Assembly (NCBI GenBank): GCA_947579605.1
Contig: OX388307.1
Coordinates: forward strand, 30,543,237-30,607,236
From: Athripsodes cinereus
Lineage: Eukaryota > Arthropoda > Insecta > Trichoptera > Leptoceridae
Direction of reading: 5' to 3'
Length of the DNA stretch: 64,000 nt
The notes beneath the pieces were generated by a model. The model ran no database searches. It was not told the DNA's origin and saw nothing but the letters and a program-made list of their open reading frames with translations. The first letter of the stretch is position 1, and every line of letters starts with the position of its first letter. A program made the translations under genes and the position numbers. This document shows positions 39,060 to 53,346 of the stretch, in pieces.

Positions 39060-39130
39060 CATACTATTGTACGCTTCCGTACTCTAGACGTTTCGATTTC
39101 TCGGTGTGACTCATCTTCAGAGTTAATGTA
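39060..39130 (-). repeat. Possible Penelope-like element end fragment
   Basis: The reverse complement has CTGAAGATGAGTCACACCGA then GAAATCGAAACGTC, a pattern often seen near ends of Penelope-like elements. The core CTGATGA is not intact. Confidence 0.3.
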
Positions 39131-39339
39131 TTTCAACGTCATTGAGTTGTAAATGCGTAGATTATCAGTCTTCAGAAGCAACGTAATAAGATTTTTTTAA
39201 TAATATGTTGTGTTGCTTTCTTACATCTGTGATAAATTACTTCATTTCATTATATACTTTGTCCCAATAAATTATTTATTGTGCAAAATTGTATGAATAT
39301 AATTTGTAAAGAGCAACTAAGTAGGTAGTATTATTATTT

Positions 39340-39400
39340 TCTCTCTTCCTGTGCCATGCCAGGTCTCCCCGACGTTGGCGATCATTCCGGCGAAACCTCC
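39340..39400 (-). pseudogene. Non-LTR polymerase C-terminal scrap
   Basis: The minus strand reads FAGMIANVGETWHGTGR in one frame. It is related to the piece at 47.2 kb (FSQMVVNVGGTRQDT). Confidence 0.4.
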
Positions 39401-41869
39401 CTTTATTTTTCCCTTAATTATTATGTACTCTATGATAATTACTATATAATTTTGTTGGTACATAGCTATCTGTGTCCTTGTCATTTTTTTATCATTATTG
39501 AGTATATTGAAGCATCCCCCTCGCTTTATTTCGTCATTCGCTCAGTGATGAGGATCGTGACTATCGTTTGTGTTGGTATTATAGATTGATGCCTTTTGGC
39601 GACACTGATCCTCCATCCTCTACCAATATTTAATTAGTTCTACTATTAGTATACTAATATTTAATTAGTTCTCGGTACACGATGCCTACCTAATTATTTT
39701 TACGCTATGACTCATCATACCTAATAACATACATAATTTGTACTCATATAGATAACCATTAATTCCTTATACATTCATATTAATGATATATAATGTAGGT
39801 ATATCATTGTTCACATAGTATTTTCATTTGTATGTATTACGTAGGTGCGGAGTAATCTCACTCTGAATAAAGGAGTAAAAATGAAATATTTTCACTTTAT
39901 CATCTCTCGGTTCGTAGAACTTTTGTTTTATTTATTATGTTCTAATATGGATGTATCACGTATATTATTATAAAACGATACACCCTATAAACATTATTAT
40001 TATTATTGTGATAATGTTGCACTCGAATCGAGTCCTAAATTAGGTCAAAGAAGTTACGAATAACCGAAGACCGAATTCTGCGTTGCGGATATTCTTCAAG
40101 CGAGTTGTTATCTACTACCATTATAGAATTTCAATAAAAAGGATAATTTATTTCGTTATATTTAAACACTGGTTAGGTATGTTTTTAAAACGATTAATTA
40201 TAAATTAAACTGTTTTATCGTATTTTATTCATCGTGAAACATGGCCAGTGCCCATTTTCGGTCTTTAAATATGTTTACGTTCTTGGTGCCACTCTTTCTT
40301 CTTTTCAGGTGAATTGACACGTAGGTACATAATAAATACATTCTTTTGTTTCTCAACATTACAACGGGAACATCTTTCAGGCGTACGTAAATCTGACAGA
40401 TGGTTGGTTAACTGACTTCTTTTCATCTATACCTGTATATTTTTAAATCTCCGCTATTTGCACGTACAACACATAGTATTTAAAATAATTATTATGTCCG
40501 TTGTTTTTTTGTCTAGTTGAAATAATGTAACACTTTTTTCACAACTTACGTTGAGAATATCTCCCGAAACTCAGTATTTCAATTGAAATTTGAATGGGTA
40601 TAAGAACAATATAGAATGGTAGATATATTTGTTTAACATGACTAAAAAAACATTTATGTATTTTCCTCTATGAAGTTTATTAAGTAGACGGACGTCTTTT
40701 CACTTGATGAACCATTATAATTAGTATACTCATTCTGTTCATCTTTTGGCCCCTCATCGCTCCTCTCAGGAACACAAGGCAAAAACTAGTCATAAGTAAT
40801 TTCTTCCCACGATATTCCTAACGCTCTGATATTGTTGTCACGTGAACGGTGTATTTTGGAATAACGACGTCTAGGTCCTCATGGACGAAAGATCAGTGGT
40901 CTTTTCGATCAGCTTTAATTTTATCCTATGTGCAGGATAAAATTATTACTTACAGATGTGAACTACCTTACGTATTGAAAATGCATTATTGCTTGCTGGT
41001 GTACAATAATGGATATATTTGGTCTAAATATTATGTATTATTATGATATGTACGATAAATAAATATAATTATAGTAGTCAATTGTTGTTCTTGTCTTGCT
41101 TCAATTGTCTAGTGAATGAGAATTTTGTTTATGTATCGTATAACATGTATAAGGCTCACGCCGTGGATACATAAATAAATATATAAATAAATCAAGTATA
41201 TAAAATTACTAATTTAGGTGTAGACCATAGAGTAATTGATCTTTGGTGTAGACCCTTGTACACTCCGTAGGTATTTAAATGTACTGTTATAATATACACC
41301 AGCATGACGTAAAAAAACTCTGGGCATTGATTATATCGTGTTTTCCAATAAGTGTTTACTATATTATGATGCAATGGTTATTCTAATTAGTCGATATGTA
41401 AACAACGCGATGAACTGTACAATCTGTATTATTTATTATTGTATTTATACATAATATATATATCTAATACACTTCATATTACACTGGACCACGTGGACTA
41501 CACATTAATGAAGAAAATGATCAGTTTTTAGTGTGTATATCACTATGATGAAAACAGAATAAGAAAAACAGGTGTCAATAAGGGTTTTAGTGTTAGGTTA
41601 CAGGCACTGTCATTTCAATATTATAAAATATGCATTCATTCTTATTTTTTAAATAATTGTATAACGGGAATCTGAGACGAGATCAGCTGTTTCATTGGCT
41701 TTGTATATTTATAGATAATTATTACATACCATTCTGATACACGTATTTGAGTTCATCGAATGTTCATCGAATCTCATTTATTGATCCAAAAACCTGGCGT
41801 TTTTTTTGTTTGTTTATTATTTTAACCAACTTGTAAAACTGATAGAAATACTTAAACTATATTAGTTGA

Positions 41870-42033
41870 CCATTTTGAAAATTCGGCGACGGGGGGGGTA
41901 GAAATTTTAATGTTTGAGGAATTGTATAAATTTAAGCAAGTCAATATTCGCTATTCACATTCGCATTCGCGAATGTCGGCAACAAATATTCGCTTTCGCG
42001 AATATCCAAAATCACACATTCGTTACATCACTA
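41870..42033. mobile_element. Truncated hAT-type MITE copy
   Basis: The end TTCGTTACATCACTA and the block TTCGCGAATGTCGGCAACAA match the MITE at 32468 in reverse orientation. A G-run next to GTAGAAATTTTAATGTTTGA also matches. Only about 160 bp remain. Confidence 0.65.
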
Positions 42034-42792
42034 CATTGTACCATTTCACGTAACAACATTGTTTCATATTTTATTTAAATATGGCCGAGAAAGATTTATT
42101 AATTTATTTGCTATCTAGAAATTGTGCATAGTCGAAGAGCAAGTGCGCCATGCAAATATTAATAATAATATTATTATTGTAATGTTATCACATTCCAATA
42201 AGAATCTAATAATATATACATATTATACTCTTCTAACAAGAATACAACTAGTGATAATATGCGTTGTTGGTTGTACTATACACCTGCGATACGAATTAGA
42301 ACCGTTCCTTTTTATACAGCTGTACTCGGGTACATCATTATTTATTATGTATAACATATTATTATCGAAAGGTTTGTATGATTATTACAAGTTCATACAT
42401 ATGTAAAGACGCATATTATTATTAGATACTATTAGTAGTTATTATTTGTGAAAGTACTCTCTATATAGTATCCATCTCTGACACGTACGCAGTCAGATTA
42501 TATTGTTTATTGTAGATATTATTATTATGTTAAGTTCGGCGAATCTGTAATGAATGACACATTCCATTGCATACTTGTACAAGTTTACTACTATCTGTAG
42601 ACAGACGCACAGACACAGCAATTGTAAAAAGTAATTATGAGGCTGATAGTTTTTTTGACAGGATACCGAATAATGGATATTCGGCCAGTGTAGTGATATG
42701 TTTCATTTTGAGCAAGTTACTCGAAAGAGGTGCTTTTTACGATTAATACCTAAACAAACATACATATAAGTGTAAATAAACCAATCTAATAA

Positions 42793-43413
42793 ATTGCCAT
42801 AAATGGAGTGAGCATCAAACAAGTAAGTGAATTCGTGTACCTGGGCAGTAGAATAAACCAGGATGGACGCTCCAAAGCAGAAATCGTAAGCAGAATAAAC
42901 CAGGCAAGGATTGCCTTTAACAAAAAATCGAAGATATTGGAATCCCCAAATATTGACTTAAGCGTAAGGAAGAACCTTACTAAAGCCTTTGTATGGAGCA
43001 TTCTGCTTTATGGTTGTGAGACATGGACCATCAGCAAGAGTGAAAGCGGACGGTTGGCGGCCTTTGAAATGTGGTGCTACAGACGCATGCTTAAGATCCA
43101 TTGGTCGGAGCACGTCGAAAACGAAGAAGTATTAACCAGGGTAGGCGAAAAAAGGCAACTCCTTAAGAGAATCAGCCAACAACGAGCTAACTGGATTGGC
43201 CACAACATCAGGCACCCAGGACTACTCATAGCCATCGCGGAGGGTAAGACCGAGGGGACAAATGCCAGAGGCCGACCAAGAGACGCATATATGGACCAAC
43301 TGAAGAGTGATATGAACTGTGGCTCATACGTAGAGCTGAAAAGACTGGCGGAGAATAGAGACGAATGGAGAAGAAAAACCAAACTCGTTGCAGACCAATC
43401 CAATGGATTGTAA
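42793..43413 (+). pseudogene. Non-LTR retrotransposon reverse transcriptase, C-terminal fragment
   Basis: An open stretch of about 206 codons carries EFVYLGSRINQDGRSKAEIV, SILLYGCETWTISKSESGRL, WCYRRMLKIHWSEHVENEEV and a basic end RGRPRDAY, the thumb and C-terminal part of an insect non-LTR polymerase. The catalytic palm is absent, so the copy is 5'-truncated, as is usual after incomplete reverse transcription. An (AT)n/AATAAATA tail follows the stop. The frame is unbroken, which suggests a fairly young insertion. The clade (RTE, CR1 or Jockey) was not decided. It lies in FoxK intron 1. Confidence 0.75.
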
Positions 43414-46149
43414 CTCATTATATATATATATAATAAATATAAAATAAGTACATAGTTTTTTACTAATAACCAATTGGGATAAATTTGATATATGCCTTAT
43501 TGTATAAGATTCTTCAATCAATAAACGAGTAATTTTATGACATTTTGTTCGAATACCGAATAGTTGCCAGATAATCATTTCGTCTCTTGTAATAATTGCG
43601 CGCTTATAACAACACACTTTACAGATAATAATATCTAATGATCCAGTATACATAATATCTCACACGTCACAGTCCACTGACTCAATCAATCGAAACGACA
43701 GAGCACGATGATGATCGTGTCAAAAGAAGCAAATCGAATCAAAGCAGTCTGTCCTGTCTACTCATTCGATCATCTCTCAACTGTCTACTATCAGAATGTC
43801 TCGATAGTTTATTATAATAAGTATTATTCGTTTGATTCGAATCTTCTCGATAATTCAATTACTTAAAGTAATTTCGTGATGTGTTTGTTGTGTTCATTGG
43901 AATGTATTTTGCGAACGGATGAATCATTGTTATCAGAATATGATAGCAAATAATTTCAACATTTCCAAAAGTAAACTGATCAACCATACATATCAAATTA
44001 ATAAAAAGGAGATAGTTCTTTCATCTTGAAATACGAAATGCACAATTTAATTGTGTCTTTGAATTTAGGTATATTGATTTCAAAATTCGTCTTAAGATGA
44101 GGTATTTTCTGGTTTGAAATGCTTCTGTAAATCATCTGCGTATTTTTTTTTTTAATTTTGAAACGAGTCAAATAAAAAAGGCGATCGTAAAATTATCGAC
44201 TAAATATTTTTTTTGATAAATTTTCTCATATTTTGGAACCAAAAATCACCACATGAACTCTATTTTTTATATACTAAAAAAAGTTTGCTAAAATCTATAG
44301 TATTTATATACTTGACAGGATGAATAAAAAATATAGGTATTTACTTTACAAATAATTAGTATTTTGATATAATAAAGAGTACCTAAATATATCTCGTCAG
44401 TCTGCGATTTTTTAGTAAAAAATTAAAATTGGTAATAAATATTTGTTTTTTTTTATTCTATCAAATCAATATGTTCGTAAGGGTCAACAAGTTTTGGCAC
44501 CTATTCTATCAAATTTGTTGAAAATTGAATATTTTACCGTTTTTGCTAAACGGGGCCCTTAATAATAATAATTTTGTCTGTCCAGTTCCATAGCTCGGCA
44601 AGTTGCAAATTTTGGAAAATTTTATTTAATTGGTAGGTATACACAATCAACGCTACTCTGTCTATTCTACAAATAAATAAGTACATAATGTGTAAAGACG
44701 CTTTATATATTGAATTATGGAAAAAAATCAATCTTTCTATTTTTAATTCCACAAAGAAATATTTTGAATTGTTTAACTATTGACAATGTACGTCATAACA
44801 GTGCGATTATTATATAGCATGTTTAACTTTCTGTTGTGTTTTTAAAGCACAATATAAATATACCAAAATTAAATTAACGGTAAATTTCGGACGGAATAGA
44901 AGACATTTCTACTTGTAGAGTGATACGGATGACAGTCGATATACATAGATGTTGACAGAATGTTGCTATCCGACCATCACGCATGTACGTAGTTTTTTGA
45001 CTTGTTGTAGGAAGTCACAGTAGAGCACAATCACAACATCGATTAATTTTATGAGAGAGCAGAAAGAATATGACCGAACCGATGTCATATTGTTATCTTC
45101 TCTGTGTATGAGTATCGATCAAATGTACAATAATATACTCGTTTCATATCGTTTCCAAATTATATTACTACAATAGCTATCAGTTGTCTTATACCATTAT
45201 TATTGTATGCATCTCAATTCTAGTTCATTCAACTTATAAAAGTTATTATTGTTATAGTATAAGTGTTATAGTATATTATAAGTATAAATGAAATGTCTTG
45301 AATGAACCATGTTGTGATAAACTTGAAATAAAAGTACACACTTATTATTATTTGTTTATGTCGGAGTACTTGTGTTCAGCTTTTATTCTGATTAGGTAGT
45401 TTTATTATTTCTTGCATTCAAACACTATATTATTAGAAAATGGTTAGTTTGAAGCTCTTTACTTGTTTACATCAGGCTAAAAACTTACTTATCATATTAT
45501 AGTTTAATTGTTTAATAGAAGCGGCAAGTTTAGCATACGATGAGAAAAAGTAAAAGCATTTAAAAAAAATGTTGATTGCGATGATATTCTGTAATAGATG
45601 TGTTGTTACTATTTATATATCAGTCTCTATCCTTTGTATGCTATGATGATGACATCCTTAAATTTGTCTGTTAAATTTGCGACTCCAACATTGCATCAGC
45701 CATTTATATACCTACTAGCTTTTATAACCCGGCAACGCTCGGGTTTAAAAACAGATATTCATCCAAATATGTGAGTTAAAACTACACAATCTTATTGAAA
45801 AAATGAACTTAAAATCTATTTAGCAGCAAAAAAAGTACATGTCATAATAATAATCAGCTCTATGCGTGCCAAAATCATATATACAATACATACAGTTTGT
45901 CAAAAAATAGTTGACAAATAATCGAGGGCGCTGTTATCTTTCACATTGTAGCCCTATTCAAACATTGATTGTGTAAAAACGAAACCTTGTAAGAGAACCT
46001 ACTTTCACATTACATTCATCACTTGCAATTCTCACTCTTTCTATCAGTCTCTTTCCGTGCATACATTTAGTTGCTGACTCTTTTTATTATTCACTCTTTT
46101 AGTTCCAGACAAAAAAAAATCCTATAGCTAATAATAATAAGCTAGGACC
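43414..46149 (+). other. FoxK intron 1, middle part
   Basis: AT-rich sequence without a supported gene. At about 45715-45755 the phrase CTTTTATAACCCGGCAACGC resembles a retroelement scrap common in insects. Confidence 0.4.
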
Positions 46150-46920
46150 TCTCCAAGTAAATGGACTTTTTACATACATACATATATACCATCACGCCAC
46201 TTCCCTCGCGGGGTAGGCAAAAAGGATTGAGCGCTTTTTCCTTCTATCCTTGCATACATCTTTCGCTTCCGTCACTGTCATACAATTTCTCATGCATGCT
46301 CTCCTGTTCAATGTGCTCAACACGTGACCGCCCTGTAGGATTTGATTTAAATGATCTTGCTTTTGAACCTCGGACGTCCACGTCTCCGAGCACCATTCCT
46401 CTTAGCCAAATATATCTTCTTTGTCATTCTGTCCTCATTCATTCTTTCCACATGCCCAAACCATTGTAACATATTTATATTCATCCCTGTAACCACACCA
46501 ACTTTCATTCCACATTCCTTTCGTAAATAACTGTTACACACACAATCTCTCAGACCTTTACCACACATCCTTCTCAACGATCTCATTTCTACCACTTTCA
46601 TCCTTCTCTAAACATGTCCACGTCTCACTTGCATACATGAGTGTTGGCACTAAGATAGCAGAGTGCACTAACCATTTAGCTGTGGTAGATATGTTCCTAT
46701 TTGCAATTATTGGTCGGATTGCACCATTTACCTTATTGCCAGCAACTTTTCTCCTTTCAATCGCTTTCACACTTCCCATCTCTCGTGAACAAACTATCCA
46801 AGTACACACATTCGTCAACTTGCTCTAACACTTCGTTGTCAATCATTACCTGTCATACTGTTCTCTCACTTCCTCTTTCAAAGACCATGACTTTGGACTT
46901 CTTTTACATGATAAAATCAT
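46150..46920 (-). pseudogene. Non-LTR retrotransposon fragment with decayed polymerase C-terminus
   Basis: The minus strand shows, with frameshifts, VHSAILVPTLMYASETWTCL, VEMRSLRRMCGKGLRD, then MLQWFGHVERMNEDRMTKKI and RRRGRPRF, followed at 46,160-46,220 by a 3' end with CCCCGCGAGGGAAGTGG. The upstream end reads MVFERGSERTV. The order is that of the end of a non-LTR polymerase. Confidence 0.65.
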
Positions 46921-47149
46921 TTAATAAATACTTAGCATTTTCACCTTCAGAAGCATATACTGGTTAAATGGCTGCATAATGATAGACATCATCTAACTAA
47001 GGATATCCTCACAATTACACATCCATGAAAATATGCTGTTAACTGTAATATTTTACATTAAAGGGAAAATAAAACAGACTCGTAATTATAATATAAAACT
47101 ATTTAATAAAAACAGTAAAATAAATATAAGAAATATGTAGTGTAACATT

Positions 47150-47275
47150 CGACAGTGGACCGGTGTCAGAACCGTGGAGGAGCTGTTTCGCGCCGCCCAG
47201 GACAGAGAAGCTTTCTCCCAAATGGTCGTCAACGTCGGGGGGACCCGGCAAGACACATGAAGAAGAAGAAGAAGT
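47150..47275 (+). pseudogene. Non-LTR polymerase C-terminal scrap
   Basis: One frame reads RQWTGVRTVEELFRAAQDRE and FSQMVVNVGGTRQDT then stop, followed by a (GAA)n tail. It is a 5'-truncated end of a non-LTR element. Confidence 0.55.
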
Positions 47276-47999
47276 GTAATACAAATGCACTTTTTGGCGA
47301 ATGGAGTAGATATCAAAATCATCCTGGACGGCCTTCCCTATGTTTTCTTTTATAATTCTTCTTATAGAACTCACAGATAATCCTGAAAGAAAAGAACATT
47401 GAAATTCATCAGCAATACAGTAATTTAACTTCCTAGAAACACGGGATTGTCATATAAGTGAGTCATCGAGACATTCCATACACAATCATTTAATGATGCA
47501 TTATTATTAAGCATCTGAGACATTCACTTCAGCTTTTTATTTAGCTTATTCTAATATTCGGTAAAATAATTTGCCTTTTTAAGTAAATTCATTACATTAA
47601 ATATATTTTAAGAAGGCACAGAATTGAATAGTAATCTTGTAATAGAAATACAATTAAGAGTCGTCAAACATAAAAAAAATACAATTTAAAATATTAAGAC
47701 AGTGCTTACCAGTCAAATCAATGTTTTTTGGAAAACATTGTTAATCTACCAGCGTAGTTTTTGAGCTTCAAACTCCGCTTAACACTGGGAATATTTCTTG
47801 AAAACATTTTTTTTAGATACACTACGTATTGTTTTATTCAGTTTTATATTTTTAAAGTCTTTTAAAATCAAAACAAAGTAAAAAAAATTTACCGGATCAC
47901 CAAACGCCATACAATTGACAGATCGGACAGTGTTGCCAGTGTAACTAATTTGTGTTTTATCATCGGTACAAATATCTGTTGCATTAGAAAAAAAGGGAA

Positions 48000-50900
48000 T
48001 CGTGAGAAAATAATTATTCTAAAGTAGCATTCACATTGCTTCACACTGGATGATCATTCAGAGTGTCAGGGTCAAACCTGTTCATCGAAAGTGAACACGT
48101 CTGTTCACATTTGTTCATCCTATGCTCTCACTGCCATGTCAACACTTTCAGTCATGTTGTATTTTGACATATTTTCGTACAAAAATATAATTAAATAAAT
48201 AAAAAAATGAAAAAAAGCCCTTAAAACAAATCAATATAGTTCTCGACTGCATAATAATTTTGTATATGATTCTGACATTCTATACAAATTCATAGAGAAT
48301 AAAACAAAAAATAAGATAAAATTTGTTTATGGTCGTTTCAGTGAAAGGTCCTTTCATCGAAATTATGACGGGCTGTTATCGCTTTCATCCGTCATCGCTA
48401 GTGATCATTATTGATGAAACGCCCGTTCACACCTTTTTATCTTGGAGGTTCATCCGGAGTGATCACTGAAAGTGAACGACCCTTTAGAAAACTGACGATA
48501 TTTATTCCTATACTATTTCGAAAATTTAGCGATGGGGGGGGGGGTAGAAATTGAAATATGAAACAGAATTGTGAACAGTATGATTTATATCATTTTTGGG
48601 TAGATGGCGCTCTTGTAGCTGACTGAACCCATAACTTCTCCAATTTTTTAATCAAATATAATAGTTTATCGATTAAGTTTTTATTTATTTTTATTTTCCG
48701 ACCAAAATAAAGTGTTTTTTTTATTTGATAGTTTTGTTTTTTGTGTTTGTTTCTTAAAATTAAGTGATAAATTTTAATAAAATTAAATCTAATACCTAAA
48801 ATTTGTGACAATAAAAATAGTTTACATGATTTGTATTTTAAGAGTAATAAAAATAAATTAAAGTGACAAATAATATTGTAAATGCGCTCTTGAGGTGATT
48901 TCATTACAAAAACAGCGCAATATAAGTGATCTAATAATAATCATGTTGGAGTAAAAATTATATTTTTCCCATGTGTAAGGTCCCATTGTGCGGTATTTTC
49001 TTGGCAAAATGCAGGTAATTTTGGTCACACAATCTGGCAACCCTGATTTTGACACTTAGTATCTCTATGCTTATTATGACAGTTTTGAATTGTTTACGTT
49101 TAGTGTTAGAAATTCTATAATTATTTTGAATTTAGAATACTTTCATGAAATTTAAAATTACTGCAAACCATACAATAATAATTTTATTATACGAAAGTAC
49201 AAATCCCGGACATTATTCTTTATTTGAAATGTAATTATATTCCTAAAAAATAGATGTAACGCAAATAATGCTTTAGAGCCACAAATTTCTTTTCAGAGTG
49301 AGTCATAAAACAGAATTATAAAGTTGGTATGCAATTCTAACAATTATCTTTATCAATAGACAGTATCTTAATATCTAAATTTTGAAAATCTTATGTTTTT
49401 AGATGCATGTTTTGAATAAATGAAATACTTCTAATGAAACAGATTGATGCAAGCATAATATTGAAATGATATCCTTTACAAAAGTGCCTAACTACCATTA
49501 TGTTAAATGCAAGTTTTAGAAATGTTATCTATGGCTTGGTATAGTTCTATTATATGATGACATTATATTATGAGATAATTAAGAATGATGCATCTCACAC
49601 CCTTTTCTGTGATTGTTATAACAGATAACTTTATTTAGAAATTAAAAGAAACTCAGAATATCCTTCAATAAAATAAGAACACATATAAATAGTATTGTTG
49701 TAGATATGAGTTTTTTTATTTTATTTTGATGTTTACCTTACTTTGACAAAAGAACATTGAAGCATCATTGAATTAGTTCTGTGTTTTTGATATTATTGGT
49801 AACCATATTTTGAAATAAAAAGAAACTGAATATCAACAATAAAATAAGAACACATATTAATAGCATGGTCGTAGATATATGAGATTTTTAGTGATTTTCA
49901 AGTTTACCAAACATCGACAAAAGATCGTTGATACATCATCATTTATAAATTAAATCTTTATAAAAGTATACATATTAAATGTTTTCAGCTCGCCTACTGG
50001 ATGATACATATCGTACAGAGGACATAAAAGTCAAAAAACAAACAAACTAATGAACTGATGTACCAACCAAAATATTAATGTATTGGATTCTATGTCATTC
50101 ATGTCGGCCATTATGAAATTAGCCCAAGATGTCAAAAATATGCAATTTTAACTTGCATAATTCAGGAGTTTTTATCATAATCAAACACAACAATTTATAA
50201 CCAAAATAATCCCCAAATGTTTAGTTTCAGTACTGATGTATTTCGCGTCACATCCATTGTGAAATTAATTCAGTACACTGAAAAATGTTCGACCATGAAT
50301 ATTGCTACTTACAAAAACTTTCATAGATTTTTCCATACAAATTTTCTTATTATAATTTCTTTATCAATACATAAGATATTTTAAATGTTTTTAGCCTTGA
50401 ACGTGCCCAGGAGATGAGACCTCGTATAGAGTGTATTATTTTACTTCTGTCTTTCCTTATTTCAGAGTCCATAAAGGACATACGCACATACGAACCGACT
50501 CAAATATTTATGTGTGGATTTATAGCAAATAAAAATACTGACAATACACAACTGGTTATGCTATGAACCATCGACAAATCAATGTAACAGTAGGTATGTA
50601 TTAGGAATTATTTTCCAGTATCAAGCATGTATTGTAAAAATGTCAAGTCATTATTAATTTCATATTTCGTTTTATTTGACAGTATCGATGACGTCTGGTT
50701 ATTATATTTTATGTGTCAACTACACAGTCGCCAACTTTACAAAAAGATGCACATTTTTGAACGTGTAGATTGGTTTTTCACTCTTATTCGAAATGTTGTC
50801 GGTTTTTCTAGACACATGAAACTTACTTATATATATTTATTTACAAATATATGTCCATTGCGGTGAATGTGTAAATGAGCAGTTAAGTGAAAAAGAATTT

Positions 50901-52619
50901 ATCCATGAATATATAAGTAGATAATACACAGCTTTCGCAGCTAATACTTGTTTTTATAGACATTGTTTTATTTCGAGATAAATTCTCAAAATATGTTAAT
51001 TGTATCGGACCTAAGATATCTCACTAGTGCTTAGTTAATTGTGCATCAAAAGAGAAGCATTGAAAATATCCCTAATGTGCCAATAAATTGGTTACGGAGG
51101 ACACACCAGTAAGTGTAATAAAAACTGCTCAGCATCACAGTCACATATCCATATTCGACCTAATAGTGGAATAAAATTCATATTTTCTTATTATGCAAGT
51201 TTTGCTTCTTGTAGGAACTCGCATGTACTTTTATTACTGTTTTTATTTACTATACATTAACAACAAATGTAGTACGATTGAAGTAAAATATATGTGTTAG
51301 GATAAAGTTTATAAATCAATAAATAATATTATAGGAGATTATATTACAATAGGAGGGAATAAGCGGATGCGGGAGAAGTGTTGTGGATATATGTAGAATG
51401 GGCGTTATGCGGTGGTTTGGACATGTGGAGCTAATGGATGATGAAAGTATGACGCGGAGGGTGTGTTTAACTGAAAAAGGGGATGTGAAAAAGCGCGGAC
51501 GTCCGAGAACTACGTAGCTTGATCACAAATCAAATTGCCAAGGACTACTTGGTATATTGTAATCCACGAACTTTTTTCGTCCATCTACGAATTTATGTTA
51601 AAAATCGACGAATTTCGAATATATTGTGTGACGGAACCTATGATATCGTGCGCCTATACTTATAGTTGTCTATGGTTACGACCAATTAAACTATCTATTA
51701 GAAAATTATTACCTAAGATAAGTTACATTACATCGCATAGTTAGTTACGACTTTGAGTACCTATGCACTGCGTATTCTATTATTGTCAACAATGTTAACC
51801 TTGAACAGCCGGGTCAACTTGAGTAAAGTAAAGGTGTATTATACATATGCAATACATTATACAGTAAACTTTGTTATTAGTTATTAAGTACTTACTCACT
51901 TAGTATGTATGTCACTACACTGCGATACACTGATATGTTGTGAGTTAGGTATTGTCACAACTCTCATGTTATCATCCATAATGTATCGAATATTACCATG
52001 TGTATTTTGTACCGATGTATGACATTATGTGTACCTACTTATTTAAAAAAAATCTCAAGTAAATACAAACACTGTTATCGCTTTGTTAGAGATTTTTTTT
52101 ATAATTATTATTACTCAGTTTTAATAACTATGTATGCGTTTATGTAGTTATTCGTTTATTTAGCTTCGAGTACTTTTATCCAATTTAGCCACCCGTATCG
52201 GGTACTTTTTATATGGCGCCAATTCATTATTTCTTTTTTATCTTAAATGTCGTTGTTTTTTGTCGACTGTTTACACAATTTGTTGTGCATTGTAGTCATG
52301 CAAGGCTGATGAAATCACTGGAAATATAATTAGCTTTCTTATTTATTACAGTAGTACCTAAATAAAATTATCGTAAAATGTTATTGACTATGTACCTGCG
52401 TTGACTGAATACATTTTAGTCTTGAGTACCTAACTACGAAACTATTAATAACCGTTTGATTTCGATTTTTAAGGTCGTTGTCGAAGTTCAAGATTTCACA
52501 AGACAGGTATTAATAGTAGACTATATACGATATAGTTTACTTATACCTACTTCGTTTATATCGTATTGTAAGTCAAATAATCACTTAGTAATTTCTGCCT
52601 GTCACAGCGGTAAGTGTTA
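48000..52619 (+). other. FoxK intron 1, part before the LTR element
   Basis: It contains a small hAT-MITE scrap at about 48515-48560 (a G-run followed by GTAGAAATT), a possible diverged inverted-repeat element at about 48020-48480 (GTTCAC/GTGAAC motifs), and a reverse transcriptase scrap at about 51397-51517. The rest is AT-rich and without a gene. Confidence 0.4.
51397..51517 (+). pseudogene. Non-LTR polymerase C-terminal scrap
   Basis: It reads MGVMRWFGHVELMDDESMTR then KKRGRPRT and stop. It is clearly related to the fragment at 46,347-46,600 (QWFGHVERMNEDRMTK) on the other strand. Confidence 0.55.
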
Positions 52620-52623
52620 AGTA
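52620..52623. repeat. Target site duplication AGTA (left)
   Basis: Matches AGTA at 63797-63800 after the 3' LTR. Confidence 0.85.
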
Positions 52624-53327
52624 TGTTAGGTATCTACCAGGAGATTACTTAGAATAGAAGCAGATGCAACTAATAAATTAAACGTACAATTAGAACTGTA
52701 ACAATAAGACTAAATTGAAAAGGATGGAATTCTTTTGAAATTATATTTTTAAATAGTTTAGAGTTGATATTGTCTATAGTATTGAATAGACAAATTTTGA
52801 TATTGTCCTTGTAGACCACCATGATATTATTGCATATTATTAATATCCTTGGTTATATTGAGCACCTGCAAGCTATTGTGTAAATAACACAAAAGGGTAA
52901 GGCCATAAAACTTTACAATAGAAGAGAAAGCTTCTTCTTGCACAATAAGTGTTTTCAAGGAATAAATAAATAATACAAGGGGGATGTAACTATAAATATT
53001 ATAACATTTTCTAGTATTTCATTGGTTAAATTTTAAGAGTTAGCAAACCTTGTTATTGGCCATTATCAAATAAGGGTGGTACCGACTGACACACCCACAT
53101 ATTGCATTCTGCATAAAAACCATATGCAAACAAAATAATTGAGACCATTTTCCATCATACATCTTAGAGCGCACATTCCGCTCCAGCTACTATCACACAT
53201 CTCCAATACATAATCATACCTGTAATATCATAGCATCTGTGTTTGCGATTTAATATTATAATACGAATAAATAATTAACATCACTCCAGAGTTTTATTCG
53301 TGTAGTGTGGAACCGAAGACCTTCACA
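52624..53327 (+). repeat. 5' LTR (704 bp)
   Basis: It starts TGTTAGGTATCTACCAGG and ends GAAGACCTTCACA. It is the same length as, and by eye identical to, the 3' LTR. It must hold the promoter; I could not fix a start site. Confidence 0.93.
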
Positions 53328-53328
53328 C

Positions 53329-53346
53329 TGGTGGGAGCGGCGGGAT
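53329..53346 (+). other. Primer binding site candidate
   Basis: TGGTGGGAGCGGCGGGAT begins one base after the 5' LTR, where a tRNA 3' end should pair with TGG. I could not match it to a tRNA I know, so the primer is unassigned. Confidence 0.5.

Noticed and set aside
43077..43418. Open frame antisense to the 42.8 kb polymerase fragment
   Set aside because: It is the shadow of the clear sense frame and has no protein features.
46161..46469. 102-codon plus-strand frame
   Set aside because: It is antisense to a non-LTR polymerase end and its 3' region, which explain the sequence better.
48590..48904. 104-codon minus-strand frame
   Set aside because: AT-rich, Lys/Ile/Leu-heavy composition typical of chance ORFs in AT-rich DNA.
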